Of a stretch of 64,000 nt of DNA, positions 7,118 through 15,279 are shown one piece after another. The DNA lies in assembly GCF_022698145.1 (NCBI RefSeq), contig NZ_JALDAX010000013.1, positions 124,001-188,000 of the forward strand. The letters are read 5' to 3'. A model generated the notes under the pieces. That model did no database searches. It worked only from the letters and a program-made list of their open reading frames with translations, and was not told the DNA's origin. A program made the translations under genes and the position numbers. This DNA comes from Streptomyces spinosisporus (GTDB lineage: Bacteria; Actinomycetota; Actinomycetes; Streptomycetales; Streptomycetaceae). Each line of letters opens with the position of its first letter. The stretch's first letter is position 1.

Positions 7118-7942
7118 ATGCCCGCTCCCCGCACCGTTCTGCTCACCGGCGCCGCCGGCGGACTCGGCACCCTGATGCGGGACCTGCTCCCCGCCTTCGG
7201 CTACGAACTGCGCCTGCTCGACCTGCGCCCGATCGACGGCGAGCCCGACGCGATCACCGCGGACCTCGCCGACCGGGACGCCCTGCGCGAGGCCGTGCGG
7301 GGCGTCGACGCGATCATCCATCTCGCCGGCATCTCCCTGGAAGCCCCCTTCGAGAAGATCCTCGCGGCGAACATCGAGGGGACGTACAACCTCTACGAGG
7401 CCGCGCGCGAGGAGGGCGTCGGCCGCATCGTCTTCGCCTCCTCCAACCACGCGGTCGGCTTCACCCCGCGCCCCCAGGGCGAGCCGCCGTTCGCGGCGAG
7501 CGCGCTGATCCCGATCGACACCCCGCGCCGCCCGGACACCTTCTACGGCCTGTCCAAGTCCTTCGGCGAGGACCTCGCCCAGCTCTACTGGGACAAGCAC
7601 GGCCTGGAGACGGTCTCGGTGCGCATCGGCTCCTGCTTCCCGGAGCCGACCAGCGTGCGGATGCTCTCGGTGTGGATGAGCCCGGCCGACGGCGCCCGCC
7701 TCTTCCACGCGGCCCTGACCGCCGAGGACGTCGGCCACACGGTCGTCTACGGCTCCTCGGCCAACACCCGCCTGTGGTGGGACCTGTCGACCGCGCGGGC
7801 GCTCGGCTACGACCCGCAGGACGACTCCGAGCCGTACGCGGAGAAGCTGATCGCCGAGCAGGGCGAACTGGAGCCGGACAACATCGCGCACGCCCACCTC
7901 GGCGGCCACTTCGTGAGCGACCCGCCGATCTGGCCCTACTGA
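7118..7942 (+). CDS. udh: Uronate dehydrogenase (NAD-dependent)
   Basis: A 274-residue short-chain (extended) dehydrogenase. The Rossmann motif GAAGGLG is at residues 11-17, FASSNHAVGF carries catalytic Ser109, and the YGLSK active site gives Tyr143/Lys147. IRIGSCFPEP and GHTVVYGSSANTRLWWD closely match the characterised uronate dehydrogenases of Pseudomonas and Agrobacterium. These oxidise glucuronate and galacturonate to aldarolactones (EC 1.1.1.203). The ATG at 7118 has AAGGAGA 7-8 bases upstream; an earlier in-frame ATG at 7079 lacks one. With kdgD opposite it defines the oxidative hexuronate route; the aldarate dehydratase itself is not seen here. Confidence 0.88.
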   Translation: MPAPRTVLLTGAAGGLGTLMRDLLPAFGYELRLLDLRPIDGEPDAITADLADRDALREAVRGVDAIIHLAGISLEAPFEKILAANIEGTYNLYEAAREEGVGRIVFASSNHAVGFTPRPQGEPPFAASALIPIDTPRRPDTFYGLSKSFGEDLAQLYWDKHGLETVSVRIGSCFPEPTSVRMLSVWMSPADGARLFHAALTAEDVGHTVVYGSSANTRLWWDLSTARALGYDPQDDSEPYAEKLIAEQGELEPDNIAHAHLGGHFVSDPPIWPY

Positions 7943-7996
7943 GCCTTCGGCCGGTCCCTCCGGCTCCGCCGTACGGCGGAAATCGATCGTTCGCGA

Positions 7997-8031
7997 ACGG
8001 CGGGCGGGCACCGAACGGGCCCGCCCGCCGT
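7997..8031 (+). terminator. Strong hairpin terminator after udh
   Basis: ACGGCGGGCGGGC (7997-8009) pairs perfectly with GCCCGCCCGCCGT (8019-8031), a 13-bp stem with a 9-base loop, 55 bases after the udh stop. No T-run follows, as is common in Streptomyces. A 12-bp palindrome CGTTCGCGAACG (7988-7999) overlaps its left edge. Confidence 0.7.
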
Positions 8032-8037
8032 CGCATT

Positions 8038-8214
8038 CGGGCACCGCGCCTGCCCGATCTCACGCGTCCGTTCGCAGGCGCGCAGGTCCGAGGCGGGCAC
8101 TCCGCTCTGCAAACGGGCACATACGGGCAGCATCGGGCGTGCAACAAGCCTGGTCAGTGCGGCACACCGGGGGTAAAACTTCCCCCGTGGGCCCCACCCG
8201 GGCCCGAACGGGCA
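8038..8214. promoter_or_regulatory. Phased CGGGCA repeats upstream of the DeoR gene
   Basis: CGGGCA occurs at 8038 (facing TGCCCG at 8051), 8094, 8114, 8124 and 8209, with CGGGCG at 8134. The 8094, 8114, 8124 and 8134 copies fall on a 10-bp register, that is on one face of the helix. DeoR-family repressors commonly bind short direct repeats before their own gene, so this is a candidate operator (inference). Nothing coding is visible between 7943 and 8239. Confidence 0.4.
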
Positions 8215-8239
8215 GTGAGCAAGGAAGGCGGTTGCGGCG

Positions 8240-9019
8240 ATGACGGCGAACACCGCGAAGACGGCTGAAGAACGTCAGCGCGAGATCGTGCGGGTCGCGC
8301 GCGCCACCGGCTCCGTCGACGTCACCGTGCTCGCCGACCAGCTGGGCGTGGCCAAGGAGACCGTACGGCGGGATCTGCGCGCCCTGGAGGACCACGGTCT
8401 GGTCCGCCGCACCCACGGCGGCGCCTATCCCGTGGAGAGCGCGGGCTTCGAGACGACGCTCGCCTTCCGCGCCACCAGCCATGTGCCCGAGAAGCGCAGG
8501 ATCGCGTCCGCGGCGGCCGAACTGCTCGGGGACGCCGAGACGGTCTTCGTCGACGAGGGCTTCACCCCGCAGCTCATCGCCGAGGCACTGCCCAGGGACC
8601 GGCCGCTGACCGTGGTCACCGCGTCCCTGCCGGTGGCCGGCACCCTCGCCGAGGCCGACGCCATCTCCGTGCTGCTGCTCGGTGGCCGGGTCCGCTCCGG
8701 CACGCTGGCCACCGTCGACCACTGGACGACGAAGATGCTGGCCGGCTTCGTCATCGACCTCGCCTTCGTCGGCGCCAACGGCATCTCCCGCGAGCACGGC
8801 CTGACCACCCCCGATCCGGCCGTCAGCGAGGTGAAGGCGCAGGCCATCCGGGCCGCGCGCCGCACGGTCTTCGCGGGCGTGCACACCAAGTTCGGCGCGG
8901 TCAGCTTCTGCCGCTTCGCCGAGATCGGCGCACTGGAGACCATCGTCACCAGCACGCTGCTGCCGTCGGCCGAGGCCCACCGCTACTCCTTGCAGGGGCC
9001 GCAGGTCATCAGGGTCTGA
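8240..9019 (+). CDS. DeoR/GlpR-family transcriptional regulator
   Basis: A 259-residue protein. The N-terminal DeoR helix-turn-helix (about residues 12-65, VTVLADQLGVAKETVRRDLRALE, then GLVRRTHGGA) is followed by the phosphosugar-sensing DeoRC domain (about 80-235, with VDEGFT, VVTASLPVA, LLGGRVR, FVGANGIS and HTKFG). Such proteins respond to phosphorylated sugars. It lies immediately upstream of, and in the same direction as, a polyol ABC importer operon, its likely target. Confidence 0.92.
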   Translation: MTANTAKTAEERQREIVRVARATGSVDVTVLADQLGVAKETVRRDLRALEDHGLVRRTHGGAYPVESAGFETTLAFRATSHVPEKRRIASAAAELLGDAETVFVDEGFTPQLIAEALPRDRPLTVVTASLPVAGTLAEADAISVLLLGGRVRSGTLATVDHWTTKMLAGFVIDLAFVGANGISREHGLTTPDPAVSEVKAQAIRAARRTVFAGVHTKFGAVSFCRFAEIGALETIVTSTLLPSAEAHRYSLQGPQVIRV

Positions 9020-9093
9020 CCCGGCGGCCGTCCCGCAAGGCATCTCCACACCCCAAAGCGCCCCTTATCTCCCCCTATGTCCAGGAGCGATCC

Positions 9094-10467
9094 ATGCGCA
9101 CCCAGAGCCGACGACGGCCACCGCGAGCAACGCTCGCCATGGCCGCCGCAGGGACGCTGCTCGCCCCGCTGCTCTCCGGCTGTTGGGTCGGGGCGGGCGG
9201 GTCCGGTTCCGGCGGCAACTCCATCAACGTCCTGATGGTCAACAACCCGCAGATGGTGGAGTTGCAGAAGCTCACCAAAGCGAACTTCACCAAGCAGACC
9301 GGCATCAAGGTGAACTTCACCGTCCTGCCGGAGAACGACGTCCGCGACAAGATCAGCCAGGACTTCGCCAACCAGGCGGGCCAGTACGACGTGGCGACGC
9401 TCTCCAACTACGAGATCCCCATCTACGCCAAGAACGGCTGGCTGCACGAGATGAACTCGTACGTCGCCAAGGACGCGGCGTACGACGAGCAGGACGTCCT
9501 CAAGCCGATGCGCCAGTCGCTGACCGCCGACGACGGCAAGCTCTACGGCCAGCCCTTCTACGGCGAGTCGTCCTTCCTGATGTACCGCAAGGACATCTTC
9601 GCCGAGAAGGGCCTGAAGATGCCCGCGCACCCCACCTGGGACCAGGTGGCCGACCTCGCCGCGAAGGTCGACGGGGCCAGGCCCGGGATGCACGGCATCT
9701 GCCTGCGCGGCCTGCCCGGCTGGGGCGAGGTGATGGCGCCGCTGACCACCGTGGTGAACACCTTCGGCGGCACCTGGTTCACCAAGGACTGGAAGGCCCA
9801 ACTGGACTCCCCCGCCTTCAAGAAGGCGACCCAGTTCTATGTCGACCTGGTGCGCAAGCACGGCGAGTCCGGTGCCGCGCAGTCCGGTTTCGCCGAGTGC
9901 CTGAACAACATGACCCAGGGCAAGGTCGCCATGTGGTACGACGCCACGTCCGCGGCCGGCTCGCTGGAGGCCAAGGGCTCCCCCGTCAAGGGCAAGCTCG
10001 ACTACGCGCCCGCCCCGGTGGAGAAGACCGACAACTCCGGCTGGCTCTACACCTGGGCCTGGGGCATCCAGAAGGCCTCCCACAACCCCGACAAGGCCTG
10101 GAAGTTCGTGTCCTGGGCGTCCAGCAAGGGCTATGAGCAGCTGGTCGGCGAGTCCAGCGGCTGGCCCAACGTGCCCGCGGGCAAACGCGCCTCGACCTAC
10201 GCGAACGCCGACTACCGCAAGTCGGCGGCGTCCTTCCAGGAGATGACGAAGGAGGCCATCGAGAGCGCGAAGCCCAACAATCCGGGGGTGCAGCCGCGCC
10301 CCGCGCCCGGCATCCAGTTCGTCGGCATCCCCGAGTTCACCGATCTCGGCACCAAGGTCTCCCAGGAGATCAGCGCGGCCATCGCCGGACGCCAGTCCGT
10401 CGACTCGGCCCTGAAGAAGTCCCAGAAGCTCGCCGAGAAGATCTCGAAGGAGTACGAGGGGCGATGA
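9094..10467 (+). CDS. Polyol/sugar ABC transporter substrate-binding lipoprotein
   Basis: A 457-residue extracytoplasmic solute-binding protein (family 1). It has an Arg-rich n-region and a lipobox LLSGC with lipidated Cys30, followed by a Gly/Ser tether. The segments YDVATLSNYEIPIYAKNGWL, YRKDIFAEKGLKMP and GLPGWGEVMAPLTTVVNTFGG match the mannitol/sorbitol binding proteins SmoE/MtlE. The next two genes encode cognate permeases and the fourth a zinc polyol dehydrogenase, which supports a polyol ligand. No ATPase is encoded; Streptomyces importers of this class usually share MsiK. Confidence 0.87.
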   Translation: MRTQSRRRPPRATLAMAAAGTLLAPLLSGCWVGAGGSGSGGNSINVLMVNNPQMVELQKLTKANFTKQTGIKVNFTVLPENDVRDKISQDFANQAGQYDVATLSNYEIPIYAKNGWLHEMNSYVAKDAAYDEQDVLKPMRQSLTADDGKLYGQPFYGESSFLMYRKDIFAEKGLKMPAHPTWDQVADLAAKVDGARPGMHGICLRGLPGWGEVMAPLTTVVNTFGGTWFTKDWKAQLDSPAFKKATQFYVDLVRKHGESGAAQSGFAECLNNMTQGKVAMWYDATSAAGSLEAKGSPVKGKLDYAPAPVEKTDNSGWLYTWAWGIQKASHNPDKAWKFVSWASSKGYEQLVGESSGWPNVPAGKRASTYANADYRKSAASFQEMTKEAIESAKPNNPGVQPRPAPGIQFVGIPEFTDLGTKVSQEISAAIAGRQSVDSALKKSQKLAEKISKEYEGR

Positions 10468-11402
10468 CAGCCACGACTACGGCTCCGATAGCCGCAACTC
10501 CCGTACGTACCAAGGGCGCACCCCCCGCCCGACTGCGCGCCTGGGCCACCCGTGCCCCGCTGCTGCCCGCCCTGGTCTTCATGATCGTGGTGACCCAGCT
10601 CCCCTTCGTGGCCACGCTGGTGATCTCGTTCTTCGACTGGAACGCCCTCTACCCGAAGGCCCGTCACTTCACGGGCTTCGACAACTACCAGGAGGTGCTG
10701 ACCGACGCGGATCTGCGCCACTCGGTGTGGACGACCGTCCTGCTGACGGTGGCGGTGGTGGTGGCCTCCCTGGTCCTCGGCCTGGCGCTCGCCCTGATGC
10801 TCGACCGCAAGTTCCGCGGCCGGGGCGTGGTCCGCACGCTGCTGATCGCGCCGTTCCTGGTGGTCCCGGTCGCCGCGGCCCTGCTGTGGAAGCACGTCCT
10901 CTACAACCCCGAGTACGGCCTGCTCAACGGCCTGTTGCACTACGTCGGCGGGCCGCAGCCGGACTGGATCTCCAACACCCCGCTGCTCGCGGTGGAGGCC
11001 TCCCTGGTCTGGCAGTGGACGCCGTTCATGATGCTGATCCTGCTGGCCGGCCTGCAGAGCCGCGACAGCCAGCAGCTGGAGGCCGCGCGGGTGGACGGCG
11101 CGAGCGACTGGCAGATCTTCCGCCATCTGACGCTTCCGCACCTGCGCCGCTATCTCGAACTCGGCGCGCTGCTCGGCTCGATCTACATCGTGCAGAACTT
11201 CGACGCGGTCTTCACGATCACGTCCGGCGGCCTGGGCACCGCCAACCTGCCCTACACCGTCTACCAGAGCTTCTACCAGGCCCATGAGAACGGCCTCGCC
11301 TCGGCCGCGGGCGTCCTGGTGGTCATCGGCTCGATCATCATCGCGACCTTCGCGCTGCGCGTGGTGTCGTCCCTGTTCCGCGAGGAGGTGTCCCGCGCAT
11401 GA
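10464..11402 (+). CDS. Polyol ABC transporter permease, MalF-like subunit
   Basis: A 312-residue integral membrane protein with six predicted helices and the EAA loop EAARVDGASDWQIFRHLTLP near residue 212, which docks with the ATPase. The N-terminal 30 residues are cytoplasmic and Ala/Thr/Pro-rich. It overlaps the binding-protein gene and the next permease by ATGA, so the three are coupled. It resembles SmoF/MtlF-type permeases. Confidence 0.88.
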   Translation: MTATTTAPIAATPVRTKGAPPARLRAWATRAPLLPALVFMIVVTQLPFVATLVISFFDWNALYPKARHFTGFDNYQEVLTDADLRHSVWTTVLLTVAVVVASLVLGLALALMLDRKFRGRGVVRTLLIAPFLVVPVAAALLWKHVLYNPEYGLLNGLLHYVGGPQPDWISNTPLLAVEASLVWQWTPFMMLILLAGLQSRDSQQLEAARVDGASDWQIFRHLTLPHLRRYLELGALLGSIYIVQNFDAVFTITSGGLGTANLPYTVYQSFYQAHENGLASAAGVLVVIGSIIIATFALRVVSSLFREEVSRA

Positions 11403-12247
11403 GTACCGTCGCCGCATCGGCCCGCCCCCGCCGCAGGGGAGCCGGCATCGGCCTGGTGGCCTGGCTGGTCGGGATCGTCTTCTTCCTGCCCATCGCGTGG
11501 ATGGCGCTGACGTCCTTCCACTCCGAGTCGGACGCGGCCACCAACCCGCCGTCCTTCGGCGCCGCCCTCACCCTGGACGGCTACCGCGAGTTCTTCGGCT
11601 CCGGCGGCGGCGCGAGCCCCTGGCCGGCGCTGATCAACTCCGCGGTGGCGTCGGTGGGTTCGACGATCCTGGTGCTGCTGCTCGCCCTCCCGGCGGCGTA
11701 CGCGCTCTCGATCCGCCCGGTGAAGAAGTGGACCGACGTCCTGTTCTTCTTCCTGTCGACGAAGATGCTCCCCGTCGTGGCGGGCCTGCTGCCGATCTAC
11801 CTGTTCGCCAAGAACACGGACATGCTGGACAACATCTGGCTGCTGGTCATCCTCTACACCTCCATGAATCTGCCGATCGCGGTGTGGATGATGCAGTCCT
11901 TCCTCGCCGAGGTCCCGGTCGCGGTGATCGAGGCGGCGCAGATCGACGGCGCCCGGCTGCCGGTCATCCTCGCCCGCGTGGTGGCGCCGATCGCGCTTCC
12001 GGGCATCGCGGCGACCGCCCTGATCTGCTTCATCTTCAGCTGGAACGAGCTGTTGTTCGCCCGGGTCCTGACGGGCGTGGTCGCCGAGACCGCCCCCGTC
12101 TTCCTGACCGGCTTCATCACCAGCCAGGGCCTGTTCCTGGCGAAGGTGTGCGCCGCGTCGCTCGTCATCTCCCTGCCGGTGCTCGCCGCGGGGTTCGCCG
12201 CCCAGGACAAGCTGGTCCAGGGCCTGTCGCTTGGAGCCGTCAAATGA
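11399..12247 (+). CDS. Polyol ABC transporter permease, MalG-like subunit
   Basis: A 282-residue second permease with six predicted helices. The EAA loop is present as EAAQIDGARLPVILARVVAPIALPG near residue 180. It is coupled at both ends by ATGA overlaps, upstream to the MalF-like permease and downstream to the dehydrogenase, and would form the heterodimeric channel with the former. It resembles SmoG/MtlG. Confidence 0.88.
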   Translation: MSTVAASARPRRRGAGIGLVAWLVGIVFFLPIAWMALTSFHSESDAATNPPSFGAALTLDGYREFFGSGGGASPWPALINSAVASVGSTILVLLLALPAAYALSIRPVKKWTDVLFFFLSTKMLPVVAGLLPIYLFAKNTDMLDNIWLLVILYTSMNLPIAVWMMQSFLAEVPVAVIEAAQIDGARLPVILARVVAPIALPGIAATALICFIFSWNELLFARVLTGVVAETAPVFLTGFITSQGLFLAKVCAASLVISLPVLAAGFAAQDKLVQGLSLGAVK

Positions 12248-13233
12248 AGGCCGCCGTCATCGAGTCCGTGGGCCGTGCCGTCGTCACCGAGGTCCCGGAC
12301 CCGACGCCAGGGCCCCGCGAGGTCGTCGTCGAGGTCGCGGCCTGCGGTCTGTGCGGCACCGATCTGCACATCCTCCAGGGCGAGTTCGCGCCCAAGCTGC
12401 CGATCGTGCCCGGACACGAGTTCGCGGGTCAGGTGGTCGGCGTCGGCACCCAGGTCACGGAGGTCGCGATCGGCGACCGGGTGGCGGTCGACCCGTCGCT
12501 GTACTGCTACGAGTGCCGCTACTGCCGTACGGGGCACAACAACCTCTGCGAGCGGTGGGCCGCGATCGGCGTGACCACGGCCGGCGGCGCGGCCCAGTTC
12601 GCGGTGGCGCCGGTGGCCAACTGCGTGAAGCTGCCCGAGCACGTGCGCACCGAGGACGCCGCCCTGGTGGAGCCCCTGTCGTGCGCCGTGCGCGGCTACG
12701 ACGTCCTGCAGTCCCGCCTCGGCGCACACGTCCTGATCTACGGCTCGGGCACGATGGGCCTGATGATGCTGGAGCTCGCCAAGCGGACGGGCGCGGCGAG
12801 CGTGGACATGGTGGACCTGAACCCGGCCCGTCTGGAGACGGCCCGCACGCTCGGGGTGTCGGCGTCCGCCGCCACCCCGGACGAGCTGGACCGCCCGCAG
12901 GGCTGGGACCTGGTGATCGACGCCACCGGCAACGCGGCCGCGATCCAGGACGGCCTGGACCGCGTCGCCAAGGCGGGCACCTTCCTGCAGTTCGGGGTGG
13001 CCGACTACGCGACGCGCGTGACGATCGACCCGTACCGCATCTACAACCAGGAGATCACCATCACCGGCTCCATGGCCGTGCTGCACAGCTACGAGCGGGC
13101 GGCCGAGCTGTTCGCGAACGGCGTCCTGGACCCGGAGATCTTCATCAGCGACCGCCTCCCGCTGGACCGCTACCCCGAGGCGCTGGACCAGTTCGCGTCC
13201 GGGGTGGGCCGCAAGATCGTGGTGGTTCCGTAG
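12244..13233 (+). CDS. Zinc-dependent polyol (sorbitol/arabitol-type) dehydrogenase
   Basis: A 329-residue medium-chain dehydrogenase. Catalytic-zinc ligands are Cys37 (CGLCGTD) and His58-Glu59 (GHE). Structural-zinc cysteines fall at 88, 91, 94 and 102 (YCYECRYCRTGHNNLC). The nucleotide-binding motif GSGTMG is intact and followed by an acidic residue in MVDLNPARL, which favours NAD. It is the last gene of the importer operon and should oxidise the imported polyol to a ketose. The exact polyol cannot be fixed from sequence. Confidence 0.87.
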   Translation: MKAAVIESVGRAVVTEVPDPTPGPREVVVEVAACGLCGTDLHILQGEFAPKLPIVPGHEFAGQVVGVGTQVTEVAIGDRVAVDPSLYCYECRYCRTGHNNLCERWAAIGVTTAGGAAQFAVAPVANCVKLPEHVRTEDAALVEPLSCAVRGYDVLQSRLGAHVLIYGSGTMGLMMLELAKRTGAASVDMVDLNPARLETARTLGVSASAATPDELDRPQGWDLVIDATGNAAAIQDGLDRVAKAGTFLQFGVADYATRVTIDPYRIYNQEITITGSMAVLHSYERAAELFANGVLDPEIFISDRLPLDRYPEALDQFASGVGRKIVVVP

Positions 13234-13325
13234 GTATTGGCCGGGAACCGGGCCGGGGGTGTGCGGCTCCCCCGAATGATCGAAGGGTAAGGGAACGGTA
13301 AAGCGCCCTCGCTCGTTCAAGGGGC

Positions 13326-14543
13326 ATGACAGCTATGACCCCCGGCTCGAACATCCCTCTTCCCACCGCCCGCGTGACGGTGGACGTCGCCGCCCCGGTG
13401 CGGCTCGACGTATCGGGCCTGCTGCTCACCGGCGACGGCAAGGTGCGCTCCGACGACGACTTCATCTTCTACAACCAGCCGAGCGGCCCGGGCGTGACCT
13501 ACCGCTCGGGCGGGGGTGCGGCGCCCGACGCGATCGTCGTCGACACCGCCGCCGTCCCCCCGGGCATCGAGAAGATCGTGGTGACCGCAAGCCCCGACGC
13601 CCAGGGCCAGACCTTCCAGGGCATCGAACCGACGGCCACGATCCGCAGCGCGGACGACAACAGCGTCCTGGCCACGTTCACACCCCCGCAGCTCGGAGCG
13701 GAGACGGCCCTGGTGGTCGTCGAGATCTATCTGCGAAACGGCCAGTGGAAGGCCCGCGCGGTCGGCCAGGGGTACGCCAACGGCCTGGCGGGCATCGCCA
13801 CGGACTTCGGGGTCACGGTCGAGGAGCCCGCCGCGCCGGCCGCCCCCGTGGCACCGCCGCAGCCCACGGTGCAGACCCCGGTGACGCCGCCGGCCCCGCC
13901 CCTGTCCACCACGCCGCCGCCTCCGCAGGCCCCGCCGGCCGCCGCGGCCCCCGCCCCCGGCACCGGGAAGATCAACCTCGACAAGGGCCGGGTCAGCCTG
14001 CAGAAGAACCAGACCGTGTCCCTGGTCAAGGGCGGCCGTCCGCTGCTCAGCCAGGTCAAGATGGGCCTGGGCTGGGAGCCGGCCTACGGCGGCAAGGACA
14101 TCGACCTGGACGCCTCGGTCATCGCCTTCGGCCCGCAGCGCAACCACATCGACAGCTGCTACTTCGGCAAGCTGTCCATCCTGAACGGCGCGATCAAGCA
14201 CTCCGGCGACAACCTCACGGGCGAGGGCGGTGGCGACGACGAGGTGATCGCGGTCGACCTCGGCCGCATCCCGCCGGAGGCGACGGGCCTGGTCTTCACC
14301 GTGAACTCCTTCTCCGGGCAGAAGTTCACCGAGGTCGCCAAGGCCTACTGCCGCCTCCTGGACGCCGCCACCGGCGAGGAGCTTGTCCGCTTCGACCTCA
14401 CCAACGCCGAGGCCCAGACGGGCGTGATGATGGCGAAGCTGATCCGCCAGTTCTCCGGCGAGTGGGAGATGACCGCGATGGGCGACTTCGTCAAGGCCCG
14501 CACGGTCCGCAACATGGTCAAGCCGGCCGCCCAGGCCCTCTGA
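13326..14543 (+). CDS. TerD-family protein with two TerD-like domains
   Basis: A 405-residue cytoplasmic protein. Residues about 15-160 are a divergent TerD-like domain (RSDDDFIFYNQPSGPG). A Pro/Ala-rich linker (about 162-215) leads to a canonical TerD domain (about 220-400) carrying GWEPAYGGKDIDLDASVIAFG and HSGDNLTGEGGGDDEV, the calcium-binding motif. The first domain lacks the full Asp cluster, so it may be a structural partner. Such proteins belong to stress-associated Ter systems, but no other ter genes are near. AAGGGG precedes the ATG. Confidence 0.87.
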   Translation: MTAMTPGSNIPLPTARVTVDVAAPVRLDVSGLLLTGDGKVRSDDDFIFYNQPSGPGVTYRSGGGAAPDAIVVDTAAVPPGIEKIVVTASPDAQGQTFQGIEPTATIRSADDNSVLATFTPPQLGAETALVVVEIYLRNGQWKARAVGQGYANGLAGIATDFGVTVEEPAAPAAPVAPPQPTVQTPVTPPAPPLSTTPPPPQAPPAAAAPAPGTGKINLDKGRVSLQKNQTVSLVKGGRPLLSQVKMGLGWEPAYGGKDIDLDASVIAFGPQRNHIDSCYFGKLSILNGAIKHSGDNLTGEGGGDDEVIAVDLGRIPPEATGLVFTVNSFSGQKFTEVAKAYCRLLDAATGEELVRFDLTNAEAQTGVMMAKLIRQFSGEWEMTAMGDFVKARTVRNMVKPAAQAL

Positions 14544-14553
14544 CCGAGTACGA

Positions 14554-15120
14554 CTACGCGCGCAGCCCCTCCGTCAGCAGTGACAGATACCGGCGGAGGT
14601 GCTGCGTGCCGCCGTTGGCGAGTTCCGACGCGGTCGACACCCCGTGGGCCAGCCGCAGTACGTCGACCGGCTCGACATCCCGCCGCAGGGTCCCCTCCTG
14701 CTGGGCGGCCTCCACCAGCCGCTGCGCGGCCGACTTCATATGGGTCGCGCAGGCGGTGAGCGCGGCATTGCTCCCGTCCGAAACGGCCGATCCCAGCAGG
14801 GACTTCAGGCCGCGGACCTCGATCGTGCCGAGACAGACCTCGTAGAGCCACTCCACCAGCGCCTCACCGGGCGCCAGCTTTCGCGCGAGTTCGTCCGCGC
14901 GGCTCCCGAGCGCCTCGATCGCGTCGACGTAGACCGCCTCCAGCAGGGCCTGGCGGTTCGGGAAGTGCCGGTACAGCGTGCCGGAGCCCACCCCCGCCCG
15001 CTTGGCGATGTCGTCGAGGGACGCGCTCTCCCCGTGCTCGGCGAAGGCCTCGGCCGCCACCTTCAGCAGCCGCTCATAGTTGCGCCGAGCGTCCGCTCGC
15101 ATGGGCTTGACCTGCGCCAT
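14554..15120 (-). CDS. TetR-family regulator, divergent from an MFS pump
   Basis: A 188-residue TetR protein. The N-terminal HTH (about residues 10-55) reads AFAEHGESASLDDIAKRAGVGSGTLYRHFPNR, and the ligand domain (about 80-185) is hydrophobic and variable. The opposite gene is a 14-helix exporter and the 159-bp gap holds a long inverted repeat, the classic layout of a repressor controlling a drug pump and itself. Confidence 0.9.
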   Translation of the reverse strand: MAQVKPMRADARRNYERLLKVAAEAFAEHGESASLDDIAKRAGVGSGTLYRHFPNRQALLEAVYVDAIEALGSRADELARKLAPGEALVEWLYEVCLGTIEVRGLKSLLGSAVSDGSNAALTACATHMKSAAQRLVEAAQQEGTLRRDVEPVDVLRLAHGVSTASELANGGTQHLRRYLSLLTEGLRA

Positions 15121-15136
15121 TCAGATACTCCTTGCG

Positions 15137-15191
15137 AACCGGGGACTCTCTCCGTATTTTAGCGAGAGTTAAACGGAGACAGTCCCCGGTT
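15137..15191. promoter_or_regulatory. 19-bp inverted repeat in the TetR/MFS intergenic region
   Basis: AACCGGGGACTCTCTCCGT (15137-15155) and ACGGAGACAGTCCCCGGTT (15173-15191) are complementary in 18 of 19 positions and enclose a 17-base A/T-richer spacer. The element starts 17 bases from the TetR start codon. It is the best candidate operator for the TetR protein; the long spacer suggests two dimers or a looped complex (inference). Confidence 0.6.
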
Positions 15192-15279
15192 ATCTCCGCG
15201 GTCAACCTCGCCTGCCCATGATCCGTTGCTTCGTGCTGCCCGCGCGCACCCACCGGGGACCTCGAAACGGGAGAACTCC

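Noticed and set aside
13326..14543. Tellurite resistance locus
   Set aside because: A single TerD-family gene without terA/B/C/E/Z neighbours does not support it.
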